A DNA stretch of 64,000 bases from Streptomyces sp. ISL-1 (GCF_018614585.1 NZ_JAGGOI010000002.1:1-64000), one strand, 5' to 3'. Positions 8,907-18,300 are shown, counted from the stretch's first letter. The notes: a model not told the origin generated them from the letters alone. Numbers and translations: made by a program.

Positions 8907-9869
8907 TCAGCTGCGGACCGCCAGAGACACGGCGAAACGGCCGGCCCGGTCGGTCCACCAGTGCCGCAGTTCCAGCCCGGCGGCGGCCAGTTCGGCGCGT
9001 ATGCCCTCCTGCCGGAACTTCGCCGAGATCTCGGTACGGATGTACTCGCCGGCCGCGAAGTGCACCGCGAGACCGAGCGACGGGATCTTGGCGGTCAGCT
9101 CCTCGCGTGCCCGCAGCCGCATCTCGATCCACTCGCGCTCCGCGTCCCAGACCGCCACGTGGTCGAAGGCGGCGGGGTCGAAGTCCGCGTTCAGCTCCCG
9201 GTTGAGCACACTGAGGACGTTCTTGTTGAACTCCGCTGTGACGCCCGCCGCATCATCGTACGCGGCGACGAGTTCCCGTTCGCCCTTCACCAGGTCGGTA
9301 CCCAGGAGGAACGCGTCGCCGGGCGAGAGCAGGCCTGCCACACCGGAGAGAAACTCGGCGCGCTCGGCGGGAAGAAGATTGCCGATCGTGCTGCCGAGGA
9401 AGGCGACGAGCCGTGGCCCGGGCGCGGAGGGGAGCTGAAGGCCGTGCTGGAAGTCGGCGACGAGGGCGTGCACGTCGAGGCCCGGATGGTCCACCAGAAG
9501 TTCGCGGCCGGCCTGTTCGAGCGCGCTCGGGCTCACGTCGACCGCGACGTACGTGCGCAGGCCGGCCAGCGCGTCGATCAGATGCCGGGTCTTCTCGGAG
9601 GAGCCGGAGCCGAGCTCCACCAGGGTGCGGGCTCCGGTCGCCGCCGCGATGTCCGAGGCCCGGTCGAGGAGGATCTCGCGCTCGGCGCGGGTCGGGTAGT
9701 ACTCCGGCAGCCTGGTGATCTCCTCGAAAATTTCGCTGCCGCGCGCGTCGTAGAGCCACTTGGGCGGCAGGTGCTTGGGGCCCCCGCCCAGGCCTTTGGT
9801 GACATCGGCGCGCAGGGCGTCGTCGCCGACGTCGGCGGGCAGGGTGCGGGTGAGGGTGAACGAGCTCAC
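8907..9869 (-). CDS. egtD: L-histidine N-alpha-methyltransferase (ergothioneine)
   Basis: A 320-residue SAM-dependent enzyme that trimethylates histidine to hercynine, the first committed ergothioneine step. It belongs to the DUF2260/EgtD family. The N-terminal signature runs from KHLPPKWLYDARGSEIFEEI (about residues 28-47) into TRLPEYYPTRAE. The SAM site follows at TLVELGSGSSEKT, and VAFLGSTIGNL is the second conserved block. The GTG at 9869 has AAGGAG eight bases upstream; an in-frame TTG six bases earlier sits too close to that site. It is the last gene of an egtA-egtB-egtC-egtD minus-strand operon and is intact although egtC before it is broken. Confidence 0.95.
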   Translation of the reverse strand: MSSFTLTRTLPADVGDDALRADVTKGLGGGPKHLPPKWLYDARGSEIFEEITRLPEYYPTRAEREILLDRASDIAAATGARTLVELGSGSSEKTRHLIDALAGLRTYVAVDVSPSALEQAGRELLVDHPGLDVHALVADFQHGLQLPSAPGPRLVAFLGSTIGNLLPAERAEFLSGVAGLLSPGDAFLLGTDLVKGERELVAAYDDAAGVTAEFNKNVLSVLNRELNADFDPAAFDHVAVWDAEREWIEMRLRAREELTAKIPSLGLAVHFAAGEYIRTEISAKFRQEGIRAELAAAGLELRHWWTDRAGRFAVSLAVRS

Positions 9870-9890
9870 GGACAAGGCTCCTTGAGTGGG

Positions 9891-10188
9891 TCACAAGGGC
9901 AGTGGGGTCACAAGGGCATCGGTACGGGTGGCGAAGAGCTGGGATCGGTCGGGAACCTCGGTCCACAGCGGGGAGTCGTCGTACGGTTCCGACGCGACCG
10001 TGACCCCTGACCCGGGGTGCTCGCGGGGTCTTCGGCCGCGTACCAGCCGACGCCGAAACCGTCGGCGTTCACCGTTCCATGCCGCTGGTGCCTCGGCGCC
10101 CACGACTGGCGAAGCGGACCGTGATCCGGGCCACCAGCAGATCGCCGACACGCATTGAAGGCTCCACACAGGCCATTTGACGGCACAT
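9891..10188 (-). pseudogene. egtC: egtC remnant (gamma-glutamyl-hercynylcysteine sulfoxide amidase), frameshifted and internally deleted
   Basis: EgtC is a class-II glutamine amidotransferase-like hydrolase of about 230-260 residues beginning with a catalytic Cys after Met. Here the start reads MCRQMACVEPSM, with its ATG overlapping the egtB stop by one base. A single-base shift then moves the family core LRQSWAPRHQRHGTVNADGFGVGWY into another frame. The sequence jumps straight to the family C-terminus (VASEPYDDSPLWTEVPDR, then LFATRTDALVTPL). Roughly 150 internal residues are missing, so the product cannot be active. The surrounding egtB and egtD genes are intact, which makes this a specific loss inside an otherwise complete operon. 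Confidence 0.88.
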
Positions 10189-11537
10189 CAGGAGTCCTCC
10201 GCGTCACGGGCGGTACGGAATCCGGAGAAGATCTGGCGGCGGATGGGCAGGTCCCAGTTGCGGAAGGTGCCGCGGCAAGCGACCGGATCGACCGCGAAGG
10301 AGCCTCCGCGCAGCACCTTGTGGTCACTGCCGAAGAAGACCTCCGAGTACTCCCGGTAGGGGAAGGCGGCGAATCCGGGATACGGCAGGAAGTCGCTCGC
10401 CGTCCACTCCCACACATCTCCGATCAGCTGCCGCACCCCGAGGGGCGAGGCACCCTCGGGGTAGCTGCCCACCGGCGCCGGCCGCAGATGGCGCTGGCCG
10501 AGGTTGGCGTGGACGGGGGTGGGGTCGGTGTCGCCCCAGGGATGGCGCAGGGACCGGCCGGTCGCCGGGTCGTGCCGGGCGGCCTTCTCCCACTCGGTCT
10601 CCGTTGGCAGCCGCCGCCCGGCCCAGCGAGCGTACGCATCCGCTTCGTACCAGCTCACGTGCAGCACCGGTTCGTCGGTGGGTACAGGCTCCATGACCCC
10701 GAAGCGACGGTGCAGCCACACTCCGCCGTCCTGTGTCCAGAACAGCGGTGCGTGCAGCCCGTGTTGCTGGACGTGTGACCACCCGGCCCGGGACCACCAG
10801 CGCCGGTCCCGGTAGCCGCCGTCCTCGATGAAGCGGGTGTAGGCGGCGTTGCTGACCGGGGTGGTGTCGATGAAGAAGGCCGGTACGGAGCGTTCATGAG
10901 CGGGCCGCTCATTGTCCAGGGACCATGGCTCGGCCGAGGTGCCCATGGTGAACGGGCCACTGCGGACCAGGACTTCCGGCGGCAGCGATGATGCGTCGGC
11001 GGGGGCCGGTGGCGGGGCGGCGGCAGTCAGCACCGCGGGCCCGCGGCGCAGTTGGTGTGTGATCAGCATGGTCTCGTCATGCTGCTGTTCGTGCTGGGCG
11101 ATCATGCCGAACACGAATCCGGCGTCGGCGAGCTGCCCCCCACCCTCCATCGATGTCCCCGTCAGTACGTCCAGGACGCGCGCCCGGACGTCGGCGACAT
11201 AGGTGCGTGCCTCGGCGGGCGGCAGCAGTGGCAGGGCGGGGCGTTCGGCCCTGGGATGCTCGAACGCGTCGTAGACCTTGTCGATGTCGGGGCGCAGCGG
11301 CTCGCGCCCGCCCAGGGTGCGCAGCAGCCACTGCTCCTCCTGGTTGCCGATGTGCGCCAGATCCCACACCAGGGGCGACATCAGAGGCGAGTGCTGGGCT
11401 GTGAGTTCGGGGTCCCCCACACAGGACGTGAGGACGTCGGTGCGGTCGCGCGCTGCCGTCAGGGCCGCTGCGGCACGCAGGCGCAGGACCTCGGGGTCGG
11501 CGGGCGCGGCAGCTCCGGCCGGCTCATGGGCGGTCAT
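10188..11537 (-). CDS. egtB: Hercynine oxygenase / sulfoxide synthase
   Basis: A 449-residue non-haem iron enzyme that couples hercynine to gamma-glutamylcysteine (or cysteine in some types) with oxygen. The N-terminal DinB-like domain supplies the iron ligands: His in DLAHIGNQEEQW (about residue 60) and the HxxxH pair in AQHEQQHDET (about 150). The C-terminal formylglycine-generating-enzyme-like domain follows (about 195-445), with PVSNAAYTRFIEDGGY, the WEKAAR core and a final LRGGSFAV/FRNWDLPIRRQIFSGFRTARD. The ATG overlaps the egtA stop by four bases and the stop overlaps the egtC start by one, showing tight coupling. All landmarks are intact. Confidence 0.95.
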   Translation of the reverse strand: MTAHEPAGAAAPADPEVLRLRAAAALTAARDRTDVLTSCVGDPELTAQHSPLMSPLVWDLAHIGNQEEQWLLRTLGGREPLRPDIDKVYDAFEHPRAERPALPLLPPAEARTYVADVRARVLDVLTGTSMEGGGQLADAGFVFGMIAQHEQQHDETMLITHQLRRGPAVLTAAAPPPAPADASSLPPEVLVRSGPFTMGTSAEPWSLDNERPAHERSVPAFFIDTTPVSNAAYTRFIEDGGYRDRRWWSRAGWSHVQQHGLHAPLFWTQDGGVWLHRRFGVMEPVPTDEPVLHVSWYEADAYARWAGRRLPTETEWEKAARHDPATGRSLRHPWGDTDPTPVHANLGQRHLRPAPVGSYPEGASPLGVRQLIGDVWEWTASDFLPYPGFAAFPYREYSEVFFGSDHKVLRGGSFAVDPVACRGTFRNWDLPIRRQIFSGFRTARDAEDS

Positions 11538-12853
11538 GAACTACTGTCCTTCCCTGACAGGGGTACGGGTAGAGATGCGAGAACGTCGTCGGCGGGGCAA
11601 CGGCCCCTGGACACATAGCGCTCGTGGAAGCGGGCGACGGCCGACTGGACCGAAGGGGCCGCACCGGACCCGGCCAGTGACTCCAGCGCCGCGGTGAAGC
11701 AGATGTCGGCCGCGGCCTGCAGCCGGGGCGCGGCCAGGCCGTAACGTGCGGCATTGCGCCACAGTGGACTGCGGGGTGCGCGACCGTCGTTCTCGTCACC
11801 GGAGAGCTGTGCAACCGCGTAGTAGGCACGCTCGGCGGCCTCCGGATCGTCGAAGAGGGCGCTGGTGACGGCGAGCGGCACGATCCAGCCCTCTTCGCCG
11901 GGCTGCGCGTCGATCATGCGCAGCTCCAGATGGCCGCGCGGGCGAACCGGAGGAAAGAGGGTGGTGAGGTGGTAGGCGAGGTCGTCCGCGGTGACGGCCC
12001 TCGGCCCCTTGCCGCGGACCCAGTCCCGGAAGGTGAGCCCCACTGGGACATCCCACGGGCCCTCGTCCGTCCTGAGGCACAGCACGGGCGCGTCCAGGGC
12101 GTACCCGGCCCAGGCGGACCGCGGGTCGGCGTGTCCGGCCGGCGCGAGGGCGCGGCCGGGGTCGAGTGCGGTCCAGACAGCCTGGCGGGTGGACTTCCAG
12201 CCGGTGGGAGAGCCTTGACGCAGCGGGGAGTTGGCGAAGGCCGCTACGAGAACCGGCCCCAGGAGATGAGCCAGTCGCCAGCGGTTCGCGTGGCCGAGCG
12301 GGCCGGGCTCCTCATGGCCTGCGTCGACGCAGACCTGGACGGAGGCGGTGCTGCACATCATGGCGCGCCCCTCCGGTCCGAACCGGTCGAAGTACGACTC
12401 CATGGCGGTGTAGCGGGGCGCGTCGAGCAGTCGGCGCGGAGCGTGCCACGGATCGTGCCCATGGCCGGCGAGGGAGAGCGCGTGGGGCTTCAAGGAGCCC
12501 TGCACCAGAGCGAGATCGGCCCTCATCACCGCCACGCCGTCGGAGAGTGAGTCCGCCGGGGGAGAACTGAGTTCGAGCTGGCCGCCGGGCTCGACGGTGA
12601 GGGCCGACCGCAGGGGAAGGGCGCGGACCGCGGTGAGCGCGGCCGTGATCCGCTCGGGCCGGAGCGGGGCGGCGGGATCGTGCAGATCCTGCAGCAGCCA
12701 TTCGACTTCGACGCCGGTACGCCGCGGCGGACCGGTCTTGAAACAGATTCCGCGAATGAGGTCCTCGGCCTCGGCCTCGCCAATGGCTCGGGTACGATCC
12801 CGCTCGCCGTCCAGCAGCACGCCCGGGTCCTTTCGCGTGTGTGATCGATTCAC
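11534..12853 (-). CDS. egtA: Glutamate-cysteine ligase of the ergothioneine operon
   Basis: A 439-residue ATP-dependent ligase of the GCS2/EgtA group that makes gamma-glutamylcysteine for EgtB. Features include FKTGPPRRTGVEVEWLLQDL near residue 35 (the start of the substrate pocket), PGGQLELSSPP (about 110), the MCSTASVQVCVDAG block (about 170) and HLELRMIDAQPGEEGWIVP (about 315). The GTG start is 162 bp from the divergent thioesterase gene. It heads the egtABCD operon. An in-frame GTG about 30 bases later is an alternative start. Confidence 0.93.
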   Translation of the reverse strand: MNRSHTRKDPGVLLDGERDRTRAIGEAEAEDLIRGICFKTGPPRRTGVEVEWLLQDLHDPAAPLRPERITAALTAVRALPLRSALTVEPGGQLELSSPPADSLSDGVAVMRADLALVQGSLKPHALSLAGHGHDPWHAPRRLLDAPRYTAMESYFDRFGPEGRAMMCSTASVQVCVDAGHEEPGPLGHANRWRLAHLLGPVLVAAFANSPLRQGSPTGWKSTRQAVWTALDPGRALAPAGHADPRSAWAGYALDAPVLCLRTDEGPWDVPVGLTFRDWVRGKGPRAVTADDLAYHLTTLFPPVRPRGHLELRMIDAQPGEEGWIVPLAVTSALFDDPEAAERAYYAVAQLSGDENDGRAPRSPLWRNAARYGLAAPRLQAAADICFTAALESLAGSGAAPSVQSAVARFHERYVSRGRCPADDVLASLPVPLSGKDSSS

Positions 12854-13015
12854 CTGTCACCCAACTCCCCTGCGCCCTCCGACTCAAGGTTCCCGAGGCC
12901 GGATAGGGGGGAGGTAGGGGTAGGAACAGGGGTGGGGGAGCAGCGTGCGTTCAGCTCGGGTCGGCCGTATTTCCTAGGGGTTTCCGGCCACAGTGCGTCT
13001 GCGTACGCTCCGGTC

Positions 13016-13813
13016 GTGGCTATTTCGAATGAAGCGAGTGAGGCGAGTTCCTGGATTCGGCGCTTTACGCCGCTGCCGGACAGCGATGCGCGAGTGGTCT
13101 GCTTTCCTCACGCGGGCGGGGCGGCGAGTTCTTTTGTGCCGCTGTCGCGCGCACTCGCTCCCGGAGCCGAGGTGCTGGCCGTGCAGTATCCGGGCCGCCA
13201 GGACCGGCGCCAGGAACCCTTCGCCGAGAGCCTGACGGAACTGGCGGACGCCGTCTTCGACGTGCTCCGTGCCGAATTGTCCGGCAGCTATGCCTTCTTC
13301 GGGCACAGCCTGGGCGCCGTCCTCGCCTTCGAGGTGGCCCGCCGTTTCGAGGAGGCTGCGCCCGGCGACGGGCCCGTGGCGCTCTTCCTCTCCGCGCGCC
13401 GCGCGCCTTCCGTTCCGCACCACGACCGGATCCATCTCCGTGACGACGCCACGGTCATCGCCGAGATGCGACGGTTGAGCGGCACGGACCAGAGCATTCT
13501 CGGGGACGAGGAATTGATGGCCCTGCTGCTGCCAGTGATTCGCGCCGACTACAAGGCGATCGAAACGCATGTGACGCCCCCGGACGTACAAGTTGCCTGC
13601 CCGATCACGGTCCTTGTCGGTGACGCCGACCCGGTCACCACGATCGAGGACGCCTCCGCGTGGCGGGCCCATTCGACGGGCGGAACCGAGGTGCGGGTGT
13701 TTCCCGGCGGGCATTTCTATCTGGACGCGCACACGGACGAGGTCGCGGCGGAAATTCGCCGCGCATTCACCGGCCGGACCCATGACACCGCTCTCGCAGA
13801 GTCGCCCCGATGA
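13016..13813 (+). CDS. Type II thioesterase (alpha/beta hydrolase)
   Basis: A 265-residue editing thioesterase that clears stalled or wrong acyl groups from PKS/NRPS carrier domains. The GHSLG nucleophile elbow (about residue 100), a following Asp in VGDADPVTT (about 210) and the His in FPGGHFYL (about 235) complete the Ser-Asp-His triad. The N-terminal VCFPHAGGAASSF oxyanion segment is typical. The GTG start lacks a clear ribosome binding site. The stop overlaps the next ATG (ATGA), so it is coupled to the metallophosphoesterase and PPTase. No large synthase lies beside it; within the window only the NRPS at 34.6-37.7 kb could be its client. Confidence 0.92.
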   Translation: MAISNEASEASSWIRRFTPLPDSDARVVCFPHAGGAASSFVPLSRALAPGAEVLAVQYPGRQDRRQEPFAESLTELADAVFDVLRAELSGSYAFFGHSLGAVLAFEVARRFEEAAPGDGPVALFLSARRAPSVPHHDRIHLRDDATVIAEMRRLSGTDQSILGDEELMALLLPVIRADYKAIETHVTPPDVQVACPITVLVGDADPVTTIEDASAWRAHSTGGTEVRVFPGGHFYLDAHTDEVAAEIRRAFTGRTHDTALAESPR

Positions 13814-14667
13814 GCACCGCACCACGGCTCCTCGCCATCAGCGACCTGCACATCGGGCATCCGGAGAACCGGGAGATCGTCGAGCGGCTCCGGCCCGCGT
13901 CGGACCGGGACTGGCTGCTCCTGGCCGGTGATGTGGGGGAGCGGTTCGAGGAGGTCGAGTGGGCCCTGACCCTTCTGCGGGACCGATTCGCCACCGTGGT
14001 GTGGTCCCCAGGCAATCATGAGCTGTGGACACCGCCCGGCGACCCGGTCCAGCTCCGCGGCGAGGCGCGTTACCAGAGGCTGGTGGAGATGTGCCGCCGA
14101 CAGGACGTCCATACCCCCGAGGACCCCTATCCGGTGTGGGAGGGCGAGCACGGCCCGGTGGTCGTCGCCCCCCTGTTTCTCCTGTACGACTACACGTTCC
14201 GGCCCGTCGGCACCTCGACCAAGGAGGCCGCACTGGCCCGCGCGTACGACGCGGGGGTGGTCTGCACCGACGAGGTGCTGCTGCACCCGGACCCGTACCC
14301 CAGCCGCGAGGCGTGGTGCCGGGCCAGGCTCGCCCTCACCGAGGCGCGGCTCAGCGCCGTCGACCCGACGCTGCCGACCGTACTGGTCAACCACTATCCG
14401 CTGGTGCGCGAACCGACCCGGGTGCTGAGGTACCCGGAGTTCGCCCAGTGGTGCGGCACGGAGCGCACGGCCGACTGGCACCGGCGCTTCCGTGCGGCCG
14501 CCGTGGTCTACGGCCATCTGCACATTCCGCGGACGACGTACTACGACGGGGTGCCCTTCGTCGAGGTGTCGGTCGGCTACCCCAGGGAGTGGCGGCAGCG
14601 GCCCGGTGATCCCGGACGGCTGCGGGAGATCCTCCCGGCGGCCGCACTTGGGGCGGGCCGCCGGTGA
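13810..14667 (+). CDS. Calcineurin-like metallophosphoesterase
   Basis: A 285-residue dimetal phosphoesterase. All five motifs are visible: SDLHIGH (DxH, about residue 12), GDVGE (about 45), GNHE (about 73), NHYPL (about 195) and GHLH (about 237). Its physiological substrate is unknown. In Streptomyces genomes a gene of this family is regularly found directly before a phosphopantetheinyl transferase, as here, where its stop codon overlaps the PPTase GTG by four bases. Confidence 0.92.
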   Translation: MSTAPRLLAISDLHIGHPENREIVERLRPASDRDWLLLAGDVGERFEEVEWALTLLRDRFATVVWSPGNHELWTPPGDPVQLRGEARYQRLVEMCRRQDVHTPEDPYPVWEGEHGPVVVAPLFLLYDYTFRPVGTSTKEAALARAYDAGVVCTDEVLLHPDPYPSREAWCRARLALTEARLSAVDPTLPTVLVNHYPLVREPTRVLRYPEFAQWCGTERTADWHRRFRAAAVVYGHLHIPRTTYYDGVPFVEVSVGYPREWRQRPGDPGRLREILPAAALGAGRR

Positions 14668-15323
14668 TCGAGAGCCTGGTGCCACCGTGGGTCGCCGTCG
14701 AGGAGGCGTTCCGCCCCGACCCGGTGCCCGAGCTGTTCCCCGAGGAGCAGGAGATCGTCGCCGACTCGGTCGAGCGGCGCCGGCAGGAGTTCGCGACCGT
14801 CCGCGGCTGCGCCCGAAGAGCTCTCGGGAGACTCGATGTCGGGCCCGTCCCCATCCTGACCGGCACGGACGGCGCACCGGTATGGCCGGGCGGCACGGTC
14901 GGCAGCATGACGCACTGCGCCGGATACTGCGCGGCGGCGGTCGCCCGTACGACCGAAGTCGCCTCCCTGGGCATCGACGCGGAGCCCGGACTGCCGCTGC
15001 CGCACGGGGTGCTCGAGTCGGTCGCGCTCCCCGGGGAGCGGATCCGGCTGGCCGGCCTGGCGGACCGGCAGCCGGACATCTTCTGGGACCGGCTGCTGTT
15101 CAGCGCCAAGGAGAGCGTGTACAAGGCCTGGTACCCGCTGACCGGACGCTGGCTGGACTTCCACGAGGCCGACATCGCCATCGACCTACGCACCCGGACC
15201 TTCCGCGCCGGCCTCCTGGTGCCCGGCCCCGTCGTGGAAGGACGGCGGATCGAGGCGTTCTCGGGCAACTGGAGGGTCGGCAACGGACTGGTCGTCACGG
15301 CGATCACGGTGCCCCGGTGCTAG
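14664..15323 (+). CDS. Sfp-type 4'-phosphopantetheinyl transferase
   Basis: A 219-residue enzyme that moves the phosphopantetheine arm of CoA onto carrier proteins. The motifs are GSMTHCAGYCAAAVA (about residues 82-96), GIDAE with the Mg-binding Asp and Glu (about 104) and FSAKESVYKAWYP (about 150), the hallmark of the family. The GTG start overlaps the upstream stop. It is the last gene of the thioesterase-phosphoesterase-PPTase operon and ends four bases before the convergent LAL regulator stop. It could activate the carrier domain of LstE and any other synthase of the host. Confidence 0.93.
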   Translation: MIESLVPPWVAVEEAFRPDPVPELFPEEQEIVADSVERRRQEFATVRGCARRALGRLDVGPVPILTGTDGAPVWPGGTVGSMTHCAGYCAAAVARTTEVASLGIDAEPGLPLPHGVLESVALPGERIRLAGLADRQPDIFWDRLLFSAKESVYKAWYPLTGRWLDFHEADIAIDLRTRTFRAGLLVPGPVVEGRRIEAFSGNWRVGNGLVVTAITVPRC

Positions 15324-15327
15324 GTGC

Positions 15328-18177
15328 CTAGGCGACCCGGACCGCGGCACCGTCGTACAGGGCGAAGGCGAGATCGCTCCGCCGCTTGATGCCGAGCTTG
15401 CGGTAGACGCGGGTGAGGTGCTGCTCGACCGTGGAGACGGTGACGAAGAGCTTGCCTGCTATCTGGCGGTTGCTGTGCCCGCGGGCGGCCAGCGTGGCCA
15501 CGCGCATCTCCGCGTCGCTCAGGGTGCCGGCCAATTCCTCGCCGTCGCCCTTGACCGCGGCACTCTGCTGGGATCCCGGCCCCTCCGGCTGGGTGCGCGC
15601 GGGCAGCGGCACACGGCACTCCTCGGCGATCTGCTGGGCCCGGCGGAGCGCCATCCGGCCCTTGCTGTACTGGCCGAGTTCCTGGTGCGCCCAGCCCATG
15701 TCGTAGAGCGCGTACGCCAGTTCGAGTCGGCCCGCACACTGCTGGGCCGCCTCGACCGCTCGGGCCAGCAGCTTGGGCCGCTCCGGCAGCGGACTTGCGG
15801 CGGCGAGCATGCGCAGGGAGACCGCGCGCACGCGGTGCTGGTCGGCCTTGGCCAGGCCGAGCTGTTCCGCGGCCAGCTGCCGTGCCCGCTCGGTGTCGCC
15901 GCCGCGCAGATAGATCTGCGCCGCGTCGGTCCGCCAGGACAGCAGCGCCGGGATGTCCATTCGCCAGCGCACCGCGAGCTCGCCGACCGTGAGGAAGTCC
16001 TCCAGGGCGGCCTGGGGCTGGCCGTTGGCGAGCAGGGCGCGGCCCCGGGCCCGCAGATAGCGCATCCCCAGCGGCGTGCCGAGCATCGTGTCCGGCGGGG
16101 TCACCTGGAGCTGGGCGAGTGCGTCGTCCCGGCCGCCCATGAGGACGTGGGCCTCCAGCAGGACGCTCAGCGGCAGGCTGATCAACACGCCCCAGCCCTG
16201 CGGCGGGAGCTGCGCGAGCGCCCGCTCCGCGTACCGGGCGGCGGTCGCCGGGTCGCCGCGGCGCAGGGCGAGCTTGGCCGCGAGACTGGTGAAGACGGCC
16301 TCCCAGGTCGGCGCCGACTGGTGCTTCGCGGCCGTGACGAGGGTGTCGATCCAGTGCTCGGCCGCAGCGAGCCGGTCGTTGAGGAGCAGGATTCCGATCG
16401 CGCAGACGTGCGGCAGCAGGCTCTGGTCGCTCAACTGGCTGCCGACGAGCGTTTGTTCGGCCACAAGTACGGAATCGGTGCTGGGGCCGTCGCGCAGTAC
16501 TCCGCACAGCGCGAGGACGGCCTGGGACCGCGAGGACGCCCGCAGCAGCGTGTCCGTCCCGTCGTCCGGGGAGGCTCCGTCGCCCGGGCTCTCGGCGGCC
16601 GCCGGATAGAGCAGGGTGAGGATCGAACGGGAGGCGTGCAGATGAGCGGAGGCCTCCAGGTCCCGCGACTGCTGGGCACGCTGCTCGATCTGCTCCATGG
16701 TGACCCGGGCCGTGTCGGCGTGGCCGAACCACAGCAGGGAATCGATCGGCGCGGACACATGCCGCCCGGTGAGCCGCTGGGCGGCACTGATCAGCGCGGG
16801 CGTCCGGCGGGCGGCGGTGACGGGGTCCGCCCGCCACTCCGTACGCATCAGCATGGCGGTCGTGGTGTCCCGATGCTCGTCGTTGCCCTTGTAAAGGAAC
16901 GCCAGGGAAAGGCAGTTGAACGCAAGCGCGGTGTCGCCATCGGCGAGCGCCTCCTCGGCCGCGTCATGGAGGACGGTGACTTCGCAGGAGGAGCCGATGC
17001 GGCCGGCGGCGATGAGATGTCGGGCCACTGTGATCACCGGTGTGCCGTTCTTGAACAGCGCCGTTGCGGTCTTGATGTGCAGGACGGCACGCTCCTCCGC
17101 CGACATGCCGTGCAGCACCGCGGCGCGTGCGCGGGGGTGGCGCCACTCGCCGTCGACCAGGATTCCGGTCTCTTCCAGCGTGGTCAGGGCCTGGGCGAGG
17201 GACTGCGGGGCCAGACCCGAGAGCCGGCTCAGCAGCGGGGCCGCCACCGGGTCGCCGAGGACGGCCAGTTGACGGGTGACCGTGCGCAGCGAGGGGTCGC
17301 ACCGGTAGAGGCAGTCGAGCACCGCGCGCTCGAATTGCAGTCCGACCCGCAGCGCGCGGGGACCGGGCTCGTCCGACACCCGGTTGTCCTCGACCAGCCT
17401 GCGGAGCAGCAGCGGGTTCCCGCCGGTGGCAGCAAGGCAGTCCGCACTGAGGGCGTCGGCCGTACGCGGCCCCAGCTGCTGGGCGAGCAGATCGTGTACG
17501 GCCCGGTGCGACAGCGGGGACAGGCGCAGCCGGAGGGTGCGCGGCTCAGGCGGCAGCTCGGCCTTGAGTAGCGAGCTGCACGGCCACGGCGGAGGGCACT
17601 CATTGAGTACGATCAGTACGGGGGCCGACGGTAGCCGCCGGATCACGGCCGACAGGCACTGCAGCGAACAGGTGTCCGCGTACTGCACGTCGTCGATGCT
17701 GATCAGCAGCGGTCCGGGCACCCAGTCGATGAGGTCGCGCAGAGCCAAACTCAGTCGATGGAACACCCGCGGGGAGATGCCGTCCACGTCGTCCGCGGTG
17801 CGGGAAGCGACGGACAGGGCTTCGTCCAGCAGTTGGCCGACGCGGGCGTCCAGCTCCGCGGGCAGGCCCTCACCGCGGAAGAGCTGGGCCAGCACTCCGA
17901 AGGGAATGGACTGCTCGGTGCGCGAGGCCGTGGCGGACAGATGCCGGGCTCCTGCGCGCTGTGCGTCGTCGGCGAGCATGCCGAGCAGTTCGGTCTTGCC
18001 ATGGCCGGCCGCCCCGCTCACGACCGCGATCCGGCTGTTTCCTTCCAGAGTGTCCCGGAAGAGATTGCGCAGAATGGACAACTCCGCGTCACGCTCGCGC
18101 AACGCGGGTAGCGCAGAATGGTCGTCGGCTGAACCGGCGAGTCTTTCGCGGCTTATCGATTGTCTTGCTGTAGCCAT
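15328..18177 (-). CDS. LuxR-family LAL transcriptional activator
   Basis: A large regulator of about 949 residues. The N-terminal AAA-type ATPase has a Walker A motif (VSGAAGHGKTELLG, about residues 52-65) and a Walker B-like segment (LLISIDDVQYADTC, about 165). A long helical repeat region fills the middle, and a C-terminal LuxR helix-turn-helix (LSDAEMRVATLAARGHSNRQIAGKL, then STVEQHLTRVYRKL) closes the protein. Such LAL proteins are pathway-specific activators. The ATG at 18177 has only a closely spaced AAGGGG before it. A TTG at 18306 would add about 43 poorly conserved residues, so the start is uncertain. An ARE-like box lies upstream, suggesting control by the nearby GBL receptor. Confidence 0.92.
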   Translation of the reverse strand: MATARQSISRERLAGSADDHSALPALRERDAELSILRNLFRDTLEGNSRIAVVSGAAGHGKTELLGMLADDAQRAGARHLSATASRTEQSIPFGVLAQLFRGEGLPAELDARVGQLLDEALSVASRTADDVDGISPRVFHRLSLALRDLIDWVPGPLLISIDDVQYADTCSLQCLSAVIRRLPSAPVLIVLNECPPPWPCSSLLKAELPPEPRTLRLRLSPLSHRAVHDLLAQQLGPRTADALSADCLAATGGNPLLLRRLVEDNRVSDEPGPRALRVGLQFERAVLDCLYRCDPSLRTVTRQLAVLGDPVAAPLLSRLSGLAPQSLAQALTTLEETGILVDGEWRHPRARAAVLHGMSAEERAVLHIKTATALFKNGTPVITVARHLIAAGRIGSSCEVTVLHDAAEEALADGDTALAFNCLSLAFLYKGNDEHRDTTTAMLMRTEWRADPVTAARRTPALISAAQRLTGRHVSAPIDSLLWFGHADTARVTMEQIEQRAQQSRDLEASAHLHASRSILTLLYPAAAESPGDGASPDDGTDTLLRASSRSQAVLALCGVLRDGPSTDSVLVAEQTLVGSQLSDQSLLPHVCAIGILLLNDRLAAAEHWIDTLVTAAKHQSAPTWEAVFTSLAAKLALRRGDPATAARYAERALAQLPPQGWGVLISLPLSVLLEAHVLMGGRDDALAQLQVTPPDTMLGTPLGMRYLRARGRALLANGQPQAALEDFLTVGELAVRWRMDIPALLSWRTDAAQIYLRGGDTERARQLAAEQLGLAKADQHRVRAVSLRMLAAASPLPERPKLLARAVEAAQQCAGRLELAYALYDMGWAHQELGQYSKGRMALRRAQQIAEECRVPLPARTQPEGPGSQQSAAVKGDGEELAGTLSDAEMRVATLAARGHSNRQIAGKLFVTVSTVEQHLTRVYRKLGIKRRSDLAFALYDGAAVRVA

Positions 18178-18278
18178 TCCCCTTGACCCCGTTTCGTAAT
18201 GGCGTGACTGCGCTTCGTGACTATGTTTCGATTGCGCCTCACGTGATCGGGTTGAGACCGGCGGCGGTGGCGGGACCA

Positions 18279-18300
18279 GTACATACCGGTCGCCCTGTTC
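18279..18300. promoter_or_regulatory. ARE-like box upstream of the LAL activator
   Basis: GTACATACCGGTCGCCCTGT fits the left half of the autoregulatory-element consensus bound by GBL receptors (ACATACCGGTCGGTATGT-like); the right half is weaker. It lies about 100 bp before the LAL start. Confidence 0.45.

Noticed and set aside
15418..17571. A 717-codon plus-strand frame opposite the LAL activator
   Set aside because: Antisense shadow; the LAL frame has Walker A and LuxR motifs.
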